This document shows positions 7,924 through 16,265 of a stretch of 30,097 nt of DNA, in pieces. Below the pieces are notes generated by a model. That model ran no database searches. It was not told the origin of the DNA and worked only from the letters and a program-made list of their open reading frames with translations. The DNA is from JANNRA01 sp031401035 (GTDB taxonomy: Bacteria; Desulfobacterota; Binatia; HRBIN30; CADEER01). Numbering within the stretch: the first letter of the stretch is position 1; every line of letters starts with the position of its first letter. Location of the stretch: positions 1 through 30,097 of the forward strand of contig JANNRA010000126.1 of NCBI GenBank assembly GCA_031401035.1, read 5' to 3'. A program made the translations under genes and the position numbers.

Positions 7924-10494
7924 GAGCCGCAGCGCGCGCAGTCGGGCGAGCGCCGCCGTCATCGACGCGTCCAGGCGATCACTGAGCGCCGCGACGCGGT
8001 CGGCCTGACCCTCGAGGCACGCCTCCTCGATGGCGCCAGCGAGGTCGGAGAGCGCCGTGAGCCCGAGGCTCGCTGTCATCCCGCTCAGGGCATGGGCGGC
8101 CACACGCACGCCGGCGAGGTCGCCAAGGTTCTGGGCCTCGGCCAAGCGCTCGCGATGGAGGCGCGCGTCCTCGGCCAGCGTGGCGACCAGCTCATCCACC
8201 TTGGCCGGGCCGAGAGCGTCGACGAGGCGCCGGAGATGTTCCTCATCGATGGCACCGCGCGGCGACCAGGGCTCGCCGCTGTCGGCGGCACGGCGGTGGT
8301 GGGCGAGCGCCGCGGCGAGGGCCGCGGGGTCGATCGGCTTGACGAGATGGGCGTTCATCCCCGCGGCGCGCGCGCTCTCCGCCGAGTTCCGCATCGAGCT
8401 CGCGCTGAGGGCGATGATCGGCACTCCGCCCTTGTCGCCGGGCAGACGGCGGATCTCGCGGGTGGCCTCGATACCGTCGAGACCGGGCATGTGCAGGTCC
8501 ATGAGCACGACATCGTAGGTGGTGGCGCGCACGGCCTCGACGGCGGCGCGCCCGTCGGCGACGACATCGACCTCGTGGCCGCACCGGCGGAGGAGCCCGG
8601 CAGCGACCTCCTGGTTCACCGCGTCGTCCTCCGCCACCAGGATCCGCAGCGGCAGCATGGCGGCCGCGGTGCGCGGCACGTCGGCACCCGGCGCCTCCAG
8701 CGCGATCTCACCTGCCGCGAGCTCGAAGGCGACCGTGAACCAAAAAGTGCTGCCGCGGCCGGCGACACTGTCGACGCCGATCTCGCCGCCCATGGTACTG
8801 ACGATCCTTCTCGAGATTGCGAGTCCGAGCCCGGTTCCGCCGAACCGTCGCCCGCCGGAGTCGTGCACCTGGCTGAAGTCCTGAAAGAGCCGTTGCTGCG
8901 CCTCGTCGGGGATCCCGATTCCCGTGTCGGTGACGGCGAAGCGAAGCGTCGGCTGGTCATCGATGCGTGACACCTCTACCCGAACCGCGCCCGCATCGGT
9001 GAACTTGATCGCGTTGCCGACGAGGTTCAGGAGCACTTGGCGCAGTCTGCCGGCGTCGCCCCTCAGCGCCCGGGGTACGTCGGGCGCGATCCCGCTCTCG
9101 AGCGCGAGGTGCTTCTCCTGTGCCCGGGCCCCGAGGAGGATGGTGACACTTGCCACCACGCCGCCGAGGTCGAAGTCGACCGGCTGCAATTCGAGCTTGC
9201 CGGCCTCCATCTTCGAGACGTCGAGGATGTCGTTCAAGATGCCGAGGAGCGACTCGCCCGACTGGCGGATGGTCTCCGCGTAGTGTCGCTGGGGGGCGCT
9301 GAGCGGCGTGTCGAGCAGCAGGTGGAGCATCCCGAGGACGCCGCTGAGCGGCGTGCGGATCTCGTGGCTCATCATGGCGAGAAAATCGGACTTGGCGCGC
9401 GTAGCCGCGTCCGCGCGCTCCCACTCCACGCGCAGGCGCGCGGCGATGCTGTTGAAGGACTCGACCACCTGGTGCAGCTCGTCTCGGCTGTCGAGGACGA
9501 CGCCGCGGGTGAAGTCTCCGGTGAGCATGCGCCGCGCGGCGCGGTCGAGTCGGACGACGGCTTGCAGCACGGCGCCGTAGAACGCGGCCCAGAGGTAGGC
9601 CACCACGGCGATCGTGGCGGCAATGAGGAGGAGGAGCGACGTCCGCCTACTCGCAAGCCGGGCCATGCGCTGCGCGAGCAGCGCGTCGAGGGCCACAGCC
9701 GCCGCTTCCTGGTGGGCGAAGACGGCGCGCAGCGCCGCCGCGACGCTGTCCGCGGTCTGCTCGGCCGTGCGGCTGTGACCCTGCTCCAGAATGGTCGCGA
9801 GCGCGTCGACCGCCGCCCCTGCCGCATTCAGCTGGGGCTCCAGTGTGGTGACGAGGCGCGGATTGGCGCGGAATGCGACCGTGTGGCCGCGCGCGAGGGC
9901 GCCGCGCCTGGCCCGCGCCAGGACGAGTGCGGCGCGCACCTCGGCGCTCGGAGCGCCGGGACGTTGCTCCTCGCTCATGCGCGCGCCGATCGTGGAGAGG
10001 TCTCCGGCGAGGGCCGGCAGCAGGGTCACGGTCGCGTCCATCAGGTAGTAGCTGTCGAGGTCCGGGTCGAGAATCAGGTTCGAGCTGTCCCCGACGAGCG
10101 CCATCAGCTGCACGGTCTGGGCTATGCGCGCGCCCGGCTCGGCCGAGGGATCCGCGAGCGTCTGCTGGAGCCCATGCCACGCCGCCGTCGCCTGCAGCGC
10201 GGCCCCGAGGCGCGCGTCGACGACGTCGACCCCACGCGCCGACTCGGCGACCGTGGGCTCGGCGATCGCCGGCGGCGCCAGGGCCAGCGCCTCGAGCACC
10301 CTGCGCAGGGCGACGACGTACTCCAACCCGGCGCGCTCGTTGCGGGCGAACGCGAGCCCACGGTCGATCTCCGCCAGCCAGAGGTACATCATGAGCGCGA
10401 GCGGGACGGCGAAGACGAGCGAGACGAGGGTGAACTTCTGCGGGTAGCGCAGGCGGTTCATCAGCGCCACGCCCGGTGCCAGCAACGCCCTCAT
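7921..10494 (-). CDS. Hybrid sensor histidine kinase with receiver and HPt domains
   Basis: An 857-residue membrane kinase of BarA-like order. It has TM1 at about residues 21-41, a periplasmic helical sensor of about 245 residues containing LDPDLDSYYLMD as in four-helix-bundle sensors, TM2 at about 285-310 and a HAMP linker. Next come HisKA with phospho-acceptor H377 in MMSHEIRTPL, and HATPase with N box NLVGNAIKF and G boxes DTGIGIP and GGTGLGLAI. The receiver domain has D666 in MDLHMPG and K719, and the HPt domain has H801 in AAHALSGM. ATG 10494 is used; ATG 10461 is also possible and no strong ribosome site marks either. It is divergent from a response regulator fused to a hydrolase, the likely end of its phosphorelay. 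Its stop codon lies inside the terminal sequence of the IS fossil. Confidence 0.93.
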   Translation of the reverse strand: MRALLAPGVALMNRLRYPQKFTLVSLVFAVPLALMMYLWLAEIDRGLAFARNERAGLEYVVALRRVLEALALAPPAIAEPTVAESARGVDVVDARLGAALQATAAWHGLQQTLADPSAEPGARIAQTVQLMALVGDSSNLILDPDLDSYYLMDATVTLLPALAGDLSTIGARMSEEQRPGAPSAEVRAALVLARARRGALARGHTVAFRANPRLVTTLEPQLNAAGAAVDALATILEQGHSRTAEQTADSVAAALRAVFAHQEAAAVALDALLAQRMARLASRRTSLLLLIAATIAVVAYLWAAFYGAVLQAVVRLDRAARRMLTGDFTRGVVLDSRDELHQVVESFNSIAARLRVEWERADAATRAKSDFLAMMSHEIRTPLSGVLGMLHLLLDTPLSAPQRHYAETIRQSGESLLGILNDILDVSKMEAGKLELQPVDFDLGGVVASVTILLGARAQEKHLALESGIAPDVPRALRGDAGRLRQVLLNLVGNAIKFTDAGAVRVEVSRIDDQPTLRFAVTDTGIGIPDEAQQRLFQDFSQVHDSGGRRFGGTGLGLAISRRIVSTMGGEIGVDSVAGRGSTFWFTVAFELAAGEIALEAPGADVPRTAAAMLPLRILVAEDDAVNQEVAAGLLRRCGHEVDVVADGRAAVEAVRATTYDVVLMDLHMPGLDGIEATREIRRLPGDKGGVPIIALSASSMRNSAESARAAGMNAHLVKPIDPAALAAALAHHRRAADSGEPWSPRGAIDEEHLRRLVDALGPAKVDELVATLAEDARLHRERLAEAQNLGDLAGVRVAAHALSGMTASLGLTALSDLAGAIEEACLEGQADRVAALSDRLDASMTAALARLRALRL

Positions 10495-10607
10495 CGCGCC
10501 GGATCATCGCGGACTCGAGCCTGCAGGCACAAGGGGACTGCGCCCGCCTTGCTTTTCGCAGATTGTTCGGGCGACGATGCCGGCCCAGTAGGAGAGTGGC
10601 GGGGTCA

Positions 10608-11837
10608 GTGGCGAAGCGGCTCAAAGTCTACCTCGTCGACGACAGCGCGATGCAGGCCGACATCGCGCAGGCGCTGCTCGAGAAGGCCGGCCACACCGTG
10701 GTCAGCTACCGCTCGGGCAGCGACGCCCTGCAGGGTCTCTCTGGCGAGCGGCCCGACTGCATTCTCATGGACATCATGATGCCCGGGCTCGACGGATACG
10801 AGCTCTGCCACCGGTTGCGCGCGATGGAGTCACTCGCCGGGACCAAGCTCGTCATGATGTCCACGAAGGCCTATCCGTTCGATCGCGCCCGGGCGTTTGC
10901 GATCGGGGCCGACGGCTACTTCGTCAAGCCCCTGCACCCGGCCACCTTCGTCCGCGAACTCGAGCGGCTCGTCGCTGACACGCTCGTGATGACCTTCTGG
11001 GGGGTGCGCGGCACGCTGCCCGTGTCGCGCACCGACTCCGTGCGTTACGGGGGCAACACGTCGTGCGTGAGCCTCGCCTTTCCCGATGGACGCCTGTTCA
11101 TCTTCGACGCGGGCACGGGCATCAAGGCGCTCTCCGACGCGCTCATGGCCGCCAAGCGGACGCGCATCGACGGCAAGATCCTCCTGACGCACCCGCACTG
11201 GGACCACATCAATGCGCTGCCGTTCTTCGCACCCTTCTACGTCCAGGGGAACCAGTTCGAGATCTGCGGCCCGTCGCACGGCGACGTCACCGTGCGCCAG
11301 CTGGTCTCGGCGCAGATGGACGGCGTGTACTTTCCGGTGACCGTGCACGAGTTCGCCGCCAGCATCTCCTATCGCGACCTGAGCGAGGGGCAATTCGAGA
11401 TCGGCGGCGTCGTGGTCCGCACGATGCTCCTCAGCCATCCCGGCAACTGTCTCGGCTACCGGCTGGAGCATGGCGGGCGGTCGATCTGTTACGTGACCGA
11501 CAACGAGCTGTTCTCCCCCGACTCGGAGTTCTACTCCGAGGAGTACGTCGAGCACCTCGCCGATTTCACGCGCGCAAGCGACGTCCTCATCACCGACTGC
11601 ACCTACCTCGACGAGGAGTACCCGCGGAGGATCGGCTGGGGCCACTCGTCGGTGAGCCAGGTCGCCCACCTCGCCGGGCGGGCGCGACCGAAGGCGCTGT
11701 ATCTCTTCCACCACGATCCGGACCAGAGCGATGCCGTCATCGACACCAAGCTCGCCCAGATGCGCGAGCTGCTGGCGGCACAGGGGACGGGGACGAGCGT
11801 GGTGGCGCCGACGCCGCTGGCGGAGTTCGAGGTGTAG
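10608..11837 (+). CDS. Response regulator fused to a metallo-beta-lactamase-fold hydrolase
   Basis: A 409-residue protein. Residues 1-122 are a receiver domain: DD at 11-12, phospho-acceptor D55 in LMDIMMPG, Ser at 85 and K107 in FVKPL. Residues 128-409 are a metallo-beta-lactamase-fold hydrolase of the PhnP/RNase Z-like group, opening with FWGVRGTLPVS and RYGGNTSC. The metal ligands are the HxHxDH motif in LLTHPHWDH (H195, H197, D199, H200), the His in LSHPGN, the Asp in YVTDNE and the His in YLFHHD. The start is the GTG at 10608 behind AGGAGAG; the frame is open upstream but does not look coding. No DNA-binding domain is present, so the output is chemical: phosphorylation may gate hydrolysis of a nucleotide or other phosphodiester. 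The substrate is unknown. Confidence 0.9.
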   Translation: MAKRLKVYLVDDSAMQADIAQALLEKAGHTVVSYRSGSDALQGLSGERPDCILMDIMMPGLDGYELCHRLRAMESLAGTKLVMMSTKAYPFDRARAFAIGADGYFVKPLHPATFVRELERLVADTLVMTFWGVRGTLPVSRTDSVRYGGNTSCVSLAFPDGRLFIFDAGTGIKALSDALMAAKRTRIDGKILLTHPHWDHINALPFFAPFYVQGNQFEICGPSHGDVTVRQLVSAQMDGVYFPVTVHEFAASISYRDLSEGQFEIGGVVVRTMLLSHPGNCLGYRLEHGGRSICYVTDNELFSPDSEFYSEEYVEHLADFTRASDVLITDCTYLDEEYPRRIGWGHSSVSQVAHLAGRARPKALYLFHHDPDQSDAVIDTKLAQMRELLAAQGTGTSVVAPTPLAEFEV

Positions 11838-12305
11838 CCCTTTCGAGCCCGATCTGGCGTCCCGCACGCTGCTCGAGCAGCTGGAACGGCACCGCCCGCC
11901 TGCCGCGACAGCTGACGGGATGAGCGAATTCACCACAGAGGCCACGCCGACGATCACCGTCCCGTTCGGCTGTCCGGATCCGGATGCGACACCGACGCCG
12001 GCGCCGCCGCCCGCACCCGGCGACGACTCGCTGACGCCAGGTCCCTGCACCGACGCCGAGACCGGCGTGGTGGGCAGCAGCCCGGCAAGCGTGGTCGTGC
12101 CGCCCAGGGTGGTCGCCGACCGGGGCGATCGCCGCGTTCGAGGCGTCGCCGTGCGGGCGCGGCAGGCGGCAGGAGCGCGGCGAGGGCGCGCAGATCACCC
12201 ATCGGTCGACGTGCCCTCCGTGGTCACGACCGGCGCAACAAGCCGGGTGATTGGCGAGAACGCCAGCGCAGAGATCGGCGGTAACGGCGCAGGGACGCTG
12301 TTCTC
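11838..12305. other. Noncoding or decayed stretch
   Basis: About 470 bases with no gene I can support. The plus strand has an open frame from ATG 11920 reading through a Thr/Pro/Asp-rich segment (TPTPAPPPAPGDD), and the minus strand has a Gly/Ser/Val-rich frame over the same bases. Neither shows a domain, a ribosome site or an end that makes sense. The stretch lies between an intact gene and two pseudogenes and is probably part of the same decayed region. Confidence 0.45.
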
Positions 12306-12554
12306 TCAGCCGCACCGCACTTCCCACCGAGGCGCCGACCGGCAGCCGACCGGGAGGGGTGAGTAGCGCGCGAAGAAGCCGCCACCGACGATGACATTGT
12401 CGGGGCTGTGAAGTTTGCACAGAAATGCCTCACCAGGTTGCAGCGCCCGAAACGCGCGCGACCCGCTCGGCTGCCAGAAGTTGACCTTGTCAACATCCGG
12501 TTTGGCGCTCAGATGGCAGTACCAGTCGCGGTCGGGACGTCCGGTGAGGGATGT
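12306..12554 (-). pseudogene. HNH-endonuclease N-terminal fragment
   Basis: Read on the minus strand, the segment gives DRDWYCHLSAKPDVDKVNFW, QPSGSRAFRALQPGEAFLCK and LHSPDNVIVGGGFFARYSPL, ending at TGA 12306-12308. This is the N-terminal PUA-like region seen in a family of bacterial HNH endonucleases that resemble modification-dependent restriction enzymes, where the block NFWQPSG-FRAL-PGEPFLFKLHSP-N-IVGGGFF is typical. After PLPVG the reading departs from the family and stops, and the whole HNH half is missing. No start codon precedes it. It is a degraded fragment, next to another broken gene. Confidence 0.7.
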
Positions 12555-12613
12555 TCCGCCAACCGCGCCAGCTTACCCGGACTATCGGCCTCGGGATGCG
12601 TGACGGTGCGGTC

Positions 12614-13365
12614 TCAGAAAATTGCTCCGGCATGGAGCTGGCGGAGGAGCTCCTCCGCCGGCAGGACGTCGACCCGATCGAACGTCAGCGAATCTTTGCC
12701 CATGTAGACGCCGATCATCCGCTCGACGGTGATCCCATCGCGCTGCGGTAGAAGGCGATGGGACGTTCTTTGCCCGCATTGTGGTTGTACGTGCGCAGCT
12801 CGTGCAAAATGACGGTCTCGAGCGCGAAGCCGCGCCAGACCGAGTCGATCGGATCTCGCAGCAGTCCGGCCGCCGCCCGCGCCACGCCGGCGTCGAACCA
12901 GTAGAGCTTGGGATGCGCCTGCTCGCGAACCTTGACCTGCGGGCGATAGGCGGGAAGGAGGCGCGCGAGCAGGGTGTCGTCGAGGATGGCAAAGTACCCG
13001 TCGACGCGGCTGCGCGGCACCAGCGCGTCCGGCGCCACGTTCTCGCGGTTGAGCTGCTGGCCGTTGAGCTGCCCTGCGATGTGCAGAAAGCGCGGGAAAG
13101 GATCGACCTTGCGGACGATGCCCTCCTCGCGAATCTCCTCCTTGATGTAGGTGTGGACATAGGCCGAGAGCGTGTCGATGGCGTTCCCGGGATCGAGCAC
13201 CACCATCGGCAACGAACCCAGCTCGAGCGCTCGATCGAGTCGGAAGCGCCGCCCCAGCTCGGCGGACGTGCACGGTCCCAGCGTGCGCGTCACCGCGCTG
13301 GCGGGGTATGACGAGGCCTTCCCCGCCCGCAATCTTATGCTGCTACTGCGAGAATACGATGGATT
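12614..13365 (-). pseudogene. Broken DUF4143-type AAA ATPase
   Basis: The C-terminal half of the large family of predicted ATPases that carry an N-terminal AAA domain and a C-terminal DUF4143. The main frame (stop at 12715) gives LGRRFRLDRALELGSLPMVV, AYVHTYIKEEIREEG, RSRVDGYFAILDDTLLARLL, YWFDAGVARAAAGLL and GFALETVILHELRTYN. Upstream, the reading AGKASSYPASAVTRTLGPCT still aligns with the family, but the AAA half with Walker A and B is gone. Downstream, after FYRSAMGS, about 45 residues are missing and the true end lies in another frame: MIGVYMGKDSLTFDRVDVLP then EELLRQLHAGAIF, stop at 12614. So there are at least three lesions. The parent family is often found near mobile DNA. Confidence 0.85.
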
Positions 13366-13549
13366 CTCACGGCAGCGCCGGCGGTATAGCGGGTTGGGGA
13401 ATATCGGGCGGGTCACGGTTGGACGCCGATCGAGCGTCAAACCCCACGCCGATTCACACGCGGGCGGCAGCGTACACTGCGGCGCTGTTCGCGACGCCGG
13501 CGGCGGGCAGGCGGCGAAACGGGGGTCGCGCGGACCGATTCGCCGCGCC

Positions 13550-14224
13550 TCAGGCGCCGGACAGAATCGTCTTCACCGCGCCGTAGTCCTCGTCATGGAC
13601 CGCGCCAACGCGCAGGCAGCGCAGGTTGCCGGCGCCATCGACCAGCGTGTGCACGGGGATGCCCGCGCCGCGGTCGGCGCCGAGGGAGGCGAGGACGGCC
13701 GGGAGATCGGCGGGCGCGCGCAGCCAGCGGACGCGCCCGGGCACGGCGGTGCTGGCGAGGAAGCGGGTCAACTGCGCCGCGTCCTCGTCGACACTCCACA
13801 GTTCCAGGTCCAGGGCGATACCGTCCTTGGCCAGCGAGCGCTGCCAGCGGGCGAGCAGGCTCATCTCCTCGACGCACGGCAGGCACCAGGTCGCCCACAG
13901 GTTGACCCACTTCCAGGCGCCGGCCGTGCCGGCCACGCCCGCCGGCGCCCCGGGCAGCGCCCGTTCGGGCAACGCCCGTTCTGGCAACGCCCGCTCTGGC
14001 AACGCCCGCTCTGGAATGGCAGTGAACGAACGCGCGCCGGGCGCCGCGGCCGGCCACTGCTGCTCGCAGAAAACGGCGCCGCGGCCGCCCGTCTCCTTCT
14101 TGGCGGCGGCGAAGCGCGACGACGTCGATCCGCCCGGCGCGGCCGGCGCGGCCGGATCGCAGGCGGCGACGAGGCACGCCGCGGCGGCGAGGACGCCGAC
14201 GACGGCGGGGGCGATGCGACGCAC
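13550..14224 (-). CDS. TlpA/thioredoxin-like lipoprotein with a pentapeptide-repeat linker
   Basis: A 224-residue thioredoxin-fold protein. The N-terminus has a lipoprotein signal with lipobox LVAAC near residue 23, from a GTG start at 14224. After a low-complexity stretch comes a linker made of four tandem ALPER-like units, then a TlpA/ResA-type domain: WKWVNLWATWCLPCVEEM carries the redox pair CLPC, and GIPVHTLVD carries the cis-Pro loop. It is a likely membrane-anchored periplasmic thiol reductase or cytochrome c maturation helper. It is the third gene of an operon, starting 10 nt after the stop of the OmpA-like gene. The start codon is inferred from the lipobox and spacing; the frame is open further upstream in shadow of that gene. 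Confidence 0.85.
   Translation of the reverse strand: MRRIAPAVVGVLAAAACLVAACDPAAPAAPGGSTSSRFAAAKKETGGRGAVFCEQQWPAAAPGARSFTAIPERALPERALPERALPERALPGAPAGVAGTAGAWKWVNLWATWCLPCVEEMSLLARWQRSLAKDGIALDLELWSVDEDAAQLTRFLASTAVPGRVRWLRAPADLPAVLASLGADRGAGIPVHTLVDGAGNLRCLRVGAVHDEDYGAVKTILSGA
13959..14013 (-). repeat. 15-bp tandem repeat coding a PERAL-type linker
   Basis: Almost four head-to-tail copies of a 15-bp unit (plus-strand reading GCCCGTTCGGGCAAC, then variants with T for G and C for T) at 13959, 13974, 13989 and 14004. They encode repeated ALPER units between the lipid anchor and the thioredoxin domain. The near identity of the copies points to recent slippage-type expansion, so unit number may vary between strains. 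Confidence 0.9.
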
Positions 14225-14234
14225 GGCAGTCCGC

Positions 14235-14918
14235 TCAGATGGCGCAGTCGATCCAGGCGACGAAGGCGGAGCGGTTGATGTCCTGCGCCGTGCACGGGCT
14301 GCCGGTGCGCGACCGCTGCCAGCCGCAGAACTCCGGCCCGAGCTGCGCGAACTCCTCGCCGAGCCACAGCAGGCCGACCTTCTTGAGGTCTTCGTCCTGC
14401 GGGAACTTTGCCTCGAGGTGCTGCAGCACCGCCTGCGCACGCGCCTGCGACAGCTGCGCGTTGTAGCCGACGCCCCCGTCGGTGGAGGCGCGCGAGACGA
14501 CGAAGAAGAACGAGGCACCGCGCTTCTCGGCCCACACCGTTTCGATCTCGCGCATGGCGGCCTCGTCGAGGCGCCCCTCCCCCTCGTCGAACTGGACGAT
14601 ACGGGCGCGCTGCGACAACGGCGTGAAGAGGGCGTTGAAGTCCTCTCCCGTCAGCGCCGCGACCGCCTTCGCGTCCGCCGGCTTGCAACCGCGCGCGCCG
14701 CTCTCGAGCAGCCCGCAGGCGCTGGCGACGCGCCGCACGACCTGTTTGAGCTGCGCGGTGCAGTAGGCGTCGTCGGCCGCCGTGGCGATGGGCACGTCGG
14801 CCGCCGCGTCCGTGGCGCTACGCAGACGCGTCGCCGCCGCGTGCTCGCTGGCGACGACGAACGCCAGCGGCAGGGCGAGGCAGCCGACGAACAGAGCCAG
14901 GTGTCCGCGGTCGGGCAT
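14235..14918 (-). CDS. OmpA-like periplasmic protein
   Basis: A 227-residue exported protein. The N-terminal hydrophobic segment LALFVGCLALPLAFVVA is a signal peptide or anchor. The C-terminal 120 residues look like a divergent OmpA-C peptidoglycan-binding fold: IVQFDEGEGRLDEAAMREIE, then VSRASTDGGVGYNAQLSQAR followed by AQAVLQHL, which fits the family pattern with yN.-LS..RA..V...L. The Asp/Arg pair that holds diaminopimelate seems present in part. Several Cys residues (YCTAQ, ACGLL, GCKPAD, FCGWQ, PCTAQ, DCAI) suggest disulfide bonds. This fits its place between a VKOR-DsbA oxidase gene and a thioredoxin-like gene, with gaps of 8 and 10 nt. ATG 14918 is the natural start. Confidence 0.75.
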   Translation of the reverse strand: MPDRGHLALFVGCLALPLAFVVASEHAAATRLRSATDAAADVPIATAADDAYCTAQLKQVVRRVASACGLLESGARGCKPADAKAVAALTGEDFNALFTPLSQRARIVQFDEGEGRLDEAAMREIETVWAEKRGASFFFVVSRASTDGGVGYNAQLSQARAQAVLQHLEAKFPQDEDLKKVGLLWLGEEFAQLGPEFCGWQRSRTGSPCTAQDINRSAFVAWIDCAI

Positions 14919-14926
14919 CGCCGGAC

Positions 14927-16180
14927 TCACGACGGCGTCTCGCCGCGCAGCATTCTTGCCACCGTGTATTCGAGGCCGAGGTCGGTGTCCTCGTCGCAGA
15001 CGCGCTTGTCGCCGATGAACAGCTGCGGCGTCAGCACCGGCAGCGCGTTGGCGACCGCCCAGCGCAGCGACTTGTTCAGCTGGTTCTGAATCCGGCTCGA
15101 GCCGAGACAGCCCGTGACGGTGGGGAACTGGCTCTCGATGCGCTGCCGGATTCCGGCGTCGTCGGTGCTGGCAAGTTCGCGCAACGGCGCCTGGTTGGCG
15201 AAGGCCCACGCCAGGATGTCCTCCGCCGCCGCCTTGTCGCAGAGCATCGCCTCGCTGACCGCGCAGGCGCCGGGGTGCAGCGATTCCGTCACCATCCAGT
15301 TGCAGGCGCGGTCGAGCGGGAACAGCACCGCCTGCACGCTCAGGTTGCGATAGAGATCGCTCGCCTGCATGCGCTCGTCGAACCCCTTGCAGGCGGGGCA
15401 GAGCGGGTCGACGACGGTGATCGCCGGCGTCCCGCCGCGCGCCTGCCCCAACGGGATCATGATGCCGCTGTCGCCCTTGGCCACCAGCGTGCCGCAGCCC
15501 TGCAGCGACTTGGGCGAGGCCGGCGCGAAGAACACATAGGCGAGGCTCAGCACCGCGACATAGAGGACGCCCTCGCCGAACCAACGGCCGTACTGCGGCA
15601 GCGGCACGGGCGCGCCGGCGGGCGCCTCGTCCGCCTGAACGTGCGCCAGCAGGGCGCCGAGGAGCAGCGCGCCGCTGGTCGCGTACAGGCCGACGCACAG
15701 CTTGCACACCGCGCCGACGCGGGTGACGGAGATGTAGCCATACAGCACGCTCATGACGACCGGCAGCGCCGCCGCCGCCACCAGATACAGCGAGTCGTGC
15801 TTGGTGAACGGCGCCGACGACAGCAGCGGGCGCGCGGCGTGCATCACCAGGTAGGCGAACACCGCCAGCGCCAGCAGCGAGATGGGCAGGCCGCCCCACA
15901 GCTGCGCGCGCAACACCGACGAGTACGGCGACAGCAGCACCGTGCGGCAGCCGCTCTCGCCGATCTCGGCGCCGGCGCCCGGGATGAACGAGCAGTGGAT
16001 GGAGTGCACCTGACGGTCGAGGTGACTGATGAAGTCGCCGGTGGAGACCGCCGCGAAGACGGCGCCGAGGAGCGCCGCGGCGACGGTGAAGGCGAGGAAC
16101 GGCCGCGCCGCGCCGCTGCGCCGGGGGGGGACCGGCGGATAGCGGAGACCCTCTTCCTGCGTGTAGTCGTCGAAGGCCAT
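14927..16180 (-). CDS. Vitamin K epoxide reductase-DsbA fusion (disulfide bond oxidase)
   Basis: A 417-residue membrane protein that combines a VKOR domain, the quinone-linked disulfide generator that replaces DsbB, with a DsbA-like thioredoxin domain. The VKOR part has about five membrane helices, the active pair C159-x-x-C162 (VCKLCVG) and the loop pair C63 and C78 in IHCSF and SGCRTV. The thioredoxin part has C261-x-x-C264 in DPLCPACKGF and a cis-Pro loop near LPVLTPQLFIGD. ATG 16180 follows an AGGGAG ribosome site. It is the first gene of a leftward operon with an OmpA-like protein and a TlpA-like lipoprotein. It is divergent, across 85 bp, from a PQQ dehydrogenase with c-type heme, whose CxxCH handling needs periplasmic thiol control. 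Confidence 0.93.
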   Translation of the reverse strand: MAFDDYTQEEGLRYPPVPPRRSGAARPFLAFTVAAALLGAVFAAVSTGDFISHLDRQVHSIHCSFIPGAGAEIGESGCRTVLLSPYSSVLRAQLWGGLPISLLALAVFAYLVMHAARPLLSSAPFTKHDSLYLVAAAALPVVMSVLYGYISVTRVGAVCKLCVGLYATSGALLLGALLAHVQADEAPAGAPVPLPQYGRWFGEGVLYVAVLSLAYVFFAPASPKSLQGCGTLVAKGDSGIMIPLGQARGGTPAITVVDPLCPACKGFDERMQASDLYRNLSVQAVLFPLDRACNWMVTESLHPGACAVSEAMLCDKAAAEDILAWAFANQAPLRELASTDDAGIRQRIESQFPTVTGCLGSSRIQNQLNKSLRWAVANALPVLTPQLFIGDKRVCDEDTDLGLEYTVARMLRGETPS

Positions 16181-16265
16181 CGGGCTCCCTACTCGATCCG
16201 CGGGCCGATGCACAACTTGCGGAAACGGCGCTGACGGGTGGCAGTGCGCATGGTATCTGAACCAG

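Noticed and set aside
9037..10779. 580-residue plus-strand open frame over the kinase
   Set aside because: Antisense to a kinase with all catalytic motifs; no recognisable domain of its own.
11920..12366. Possible Thr/Pro-rich protein from ATG 11920
   Set aside because: No ribosome site, no domain, overlaps the HNH fragment on the other strand, and both strands are open there.
12480..12494. Palindrome GTTGACCTTGTCAAC as an operator
   Set aside because: It lies inside the conserved coding part of the HNH fragment (VDKVNFW), which explains the sequence.
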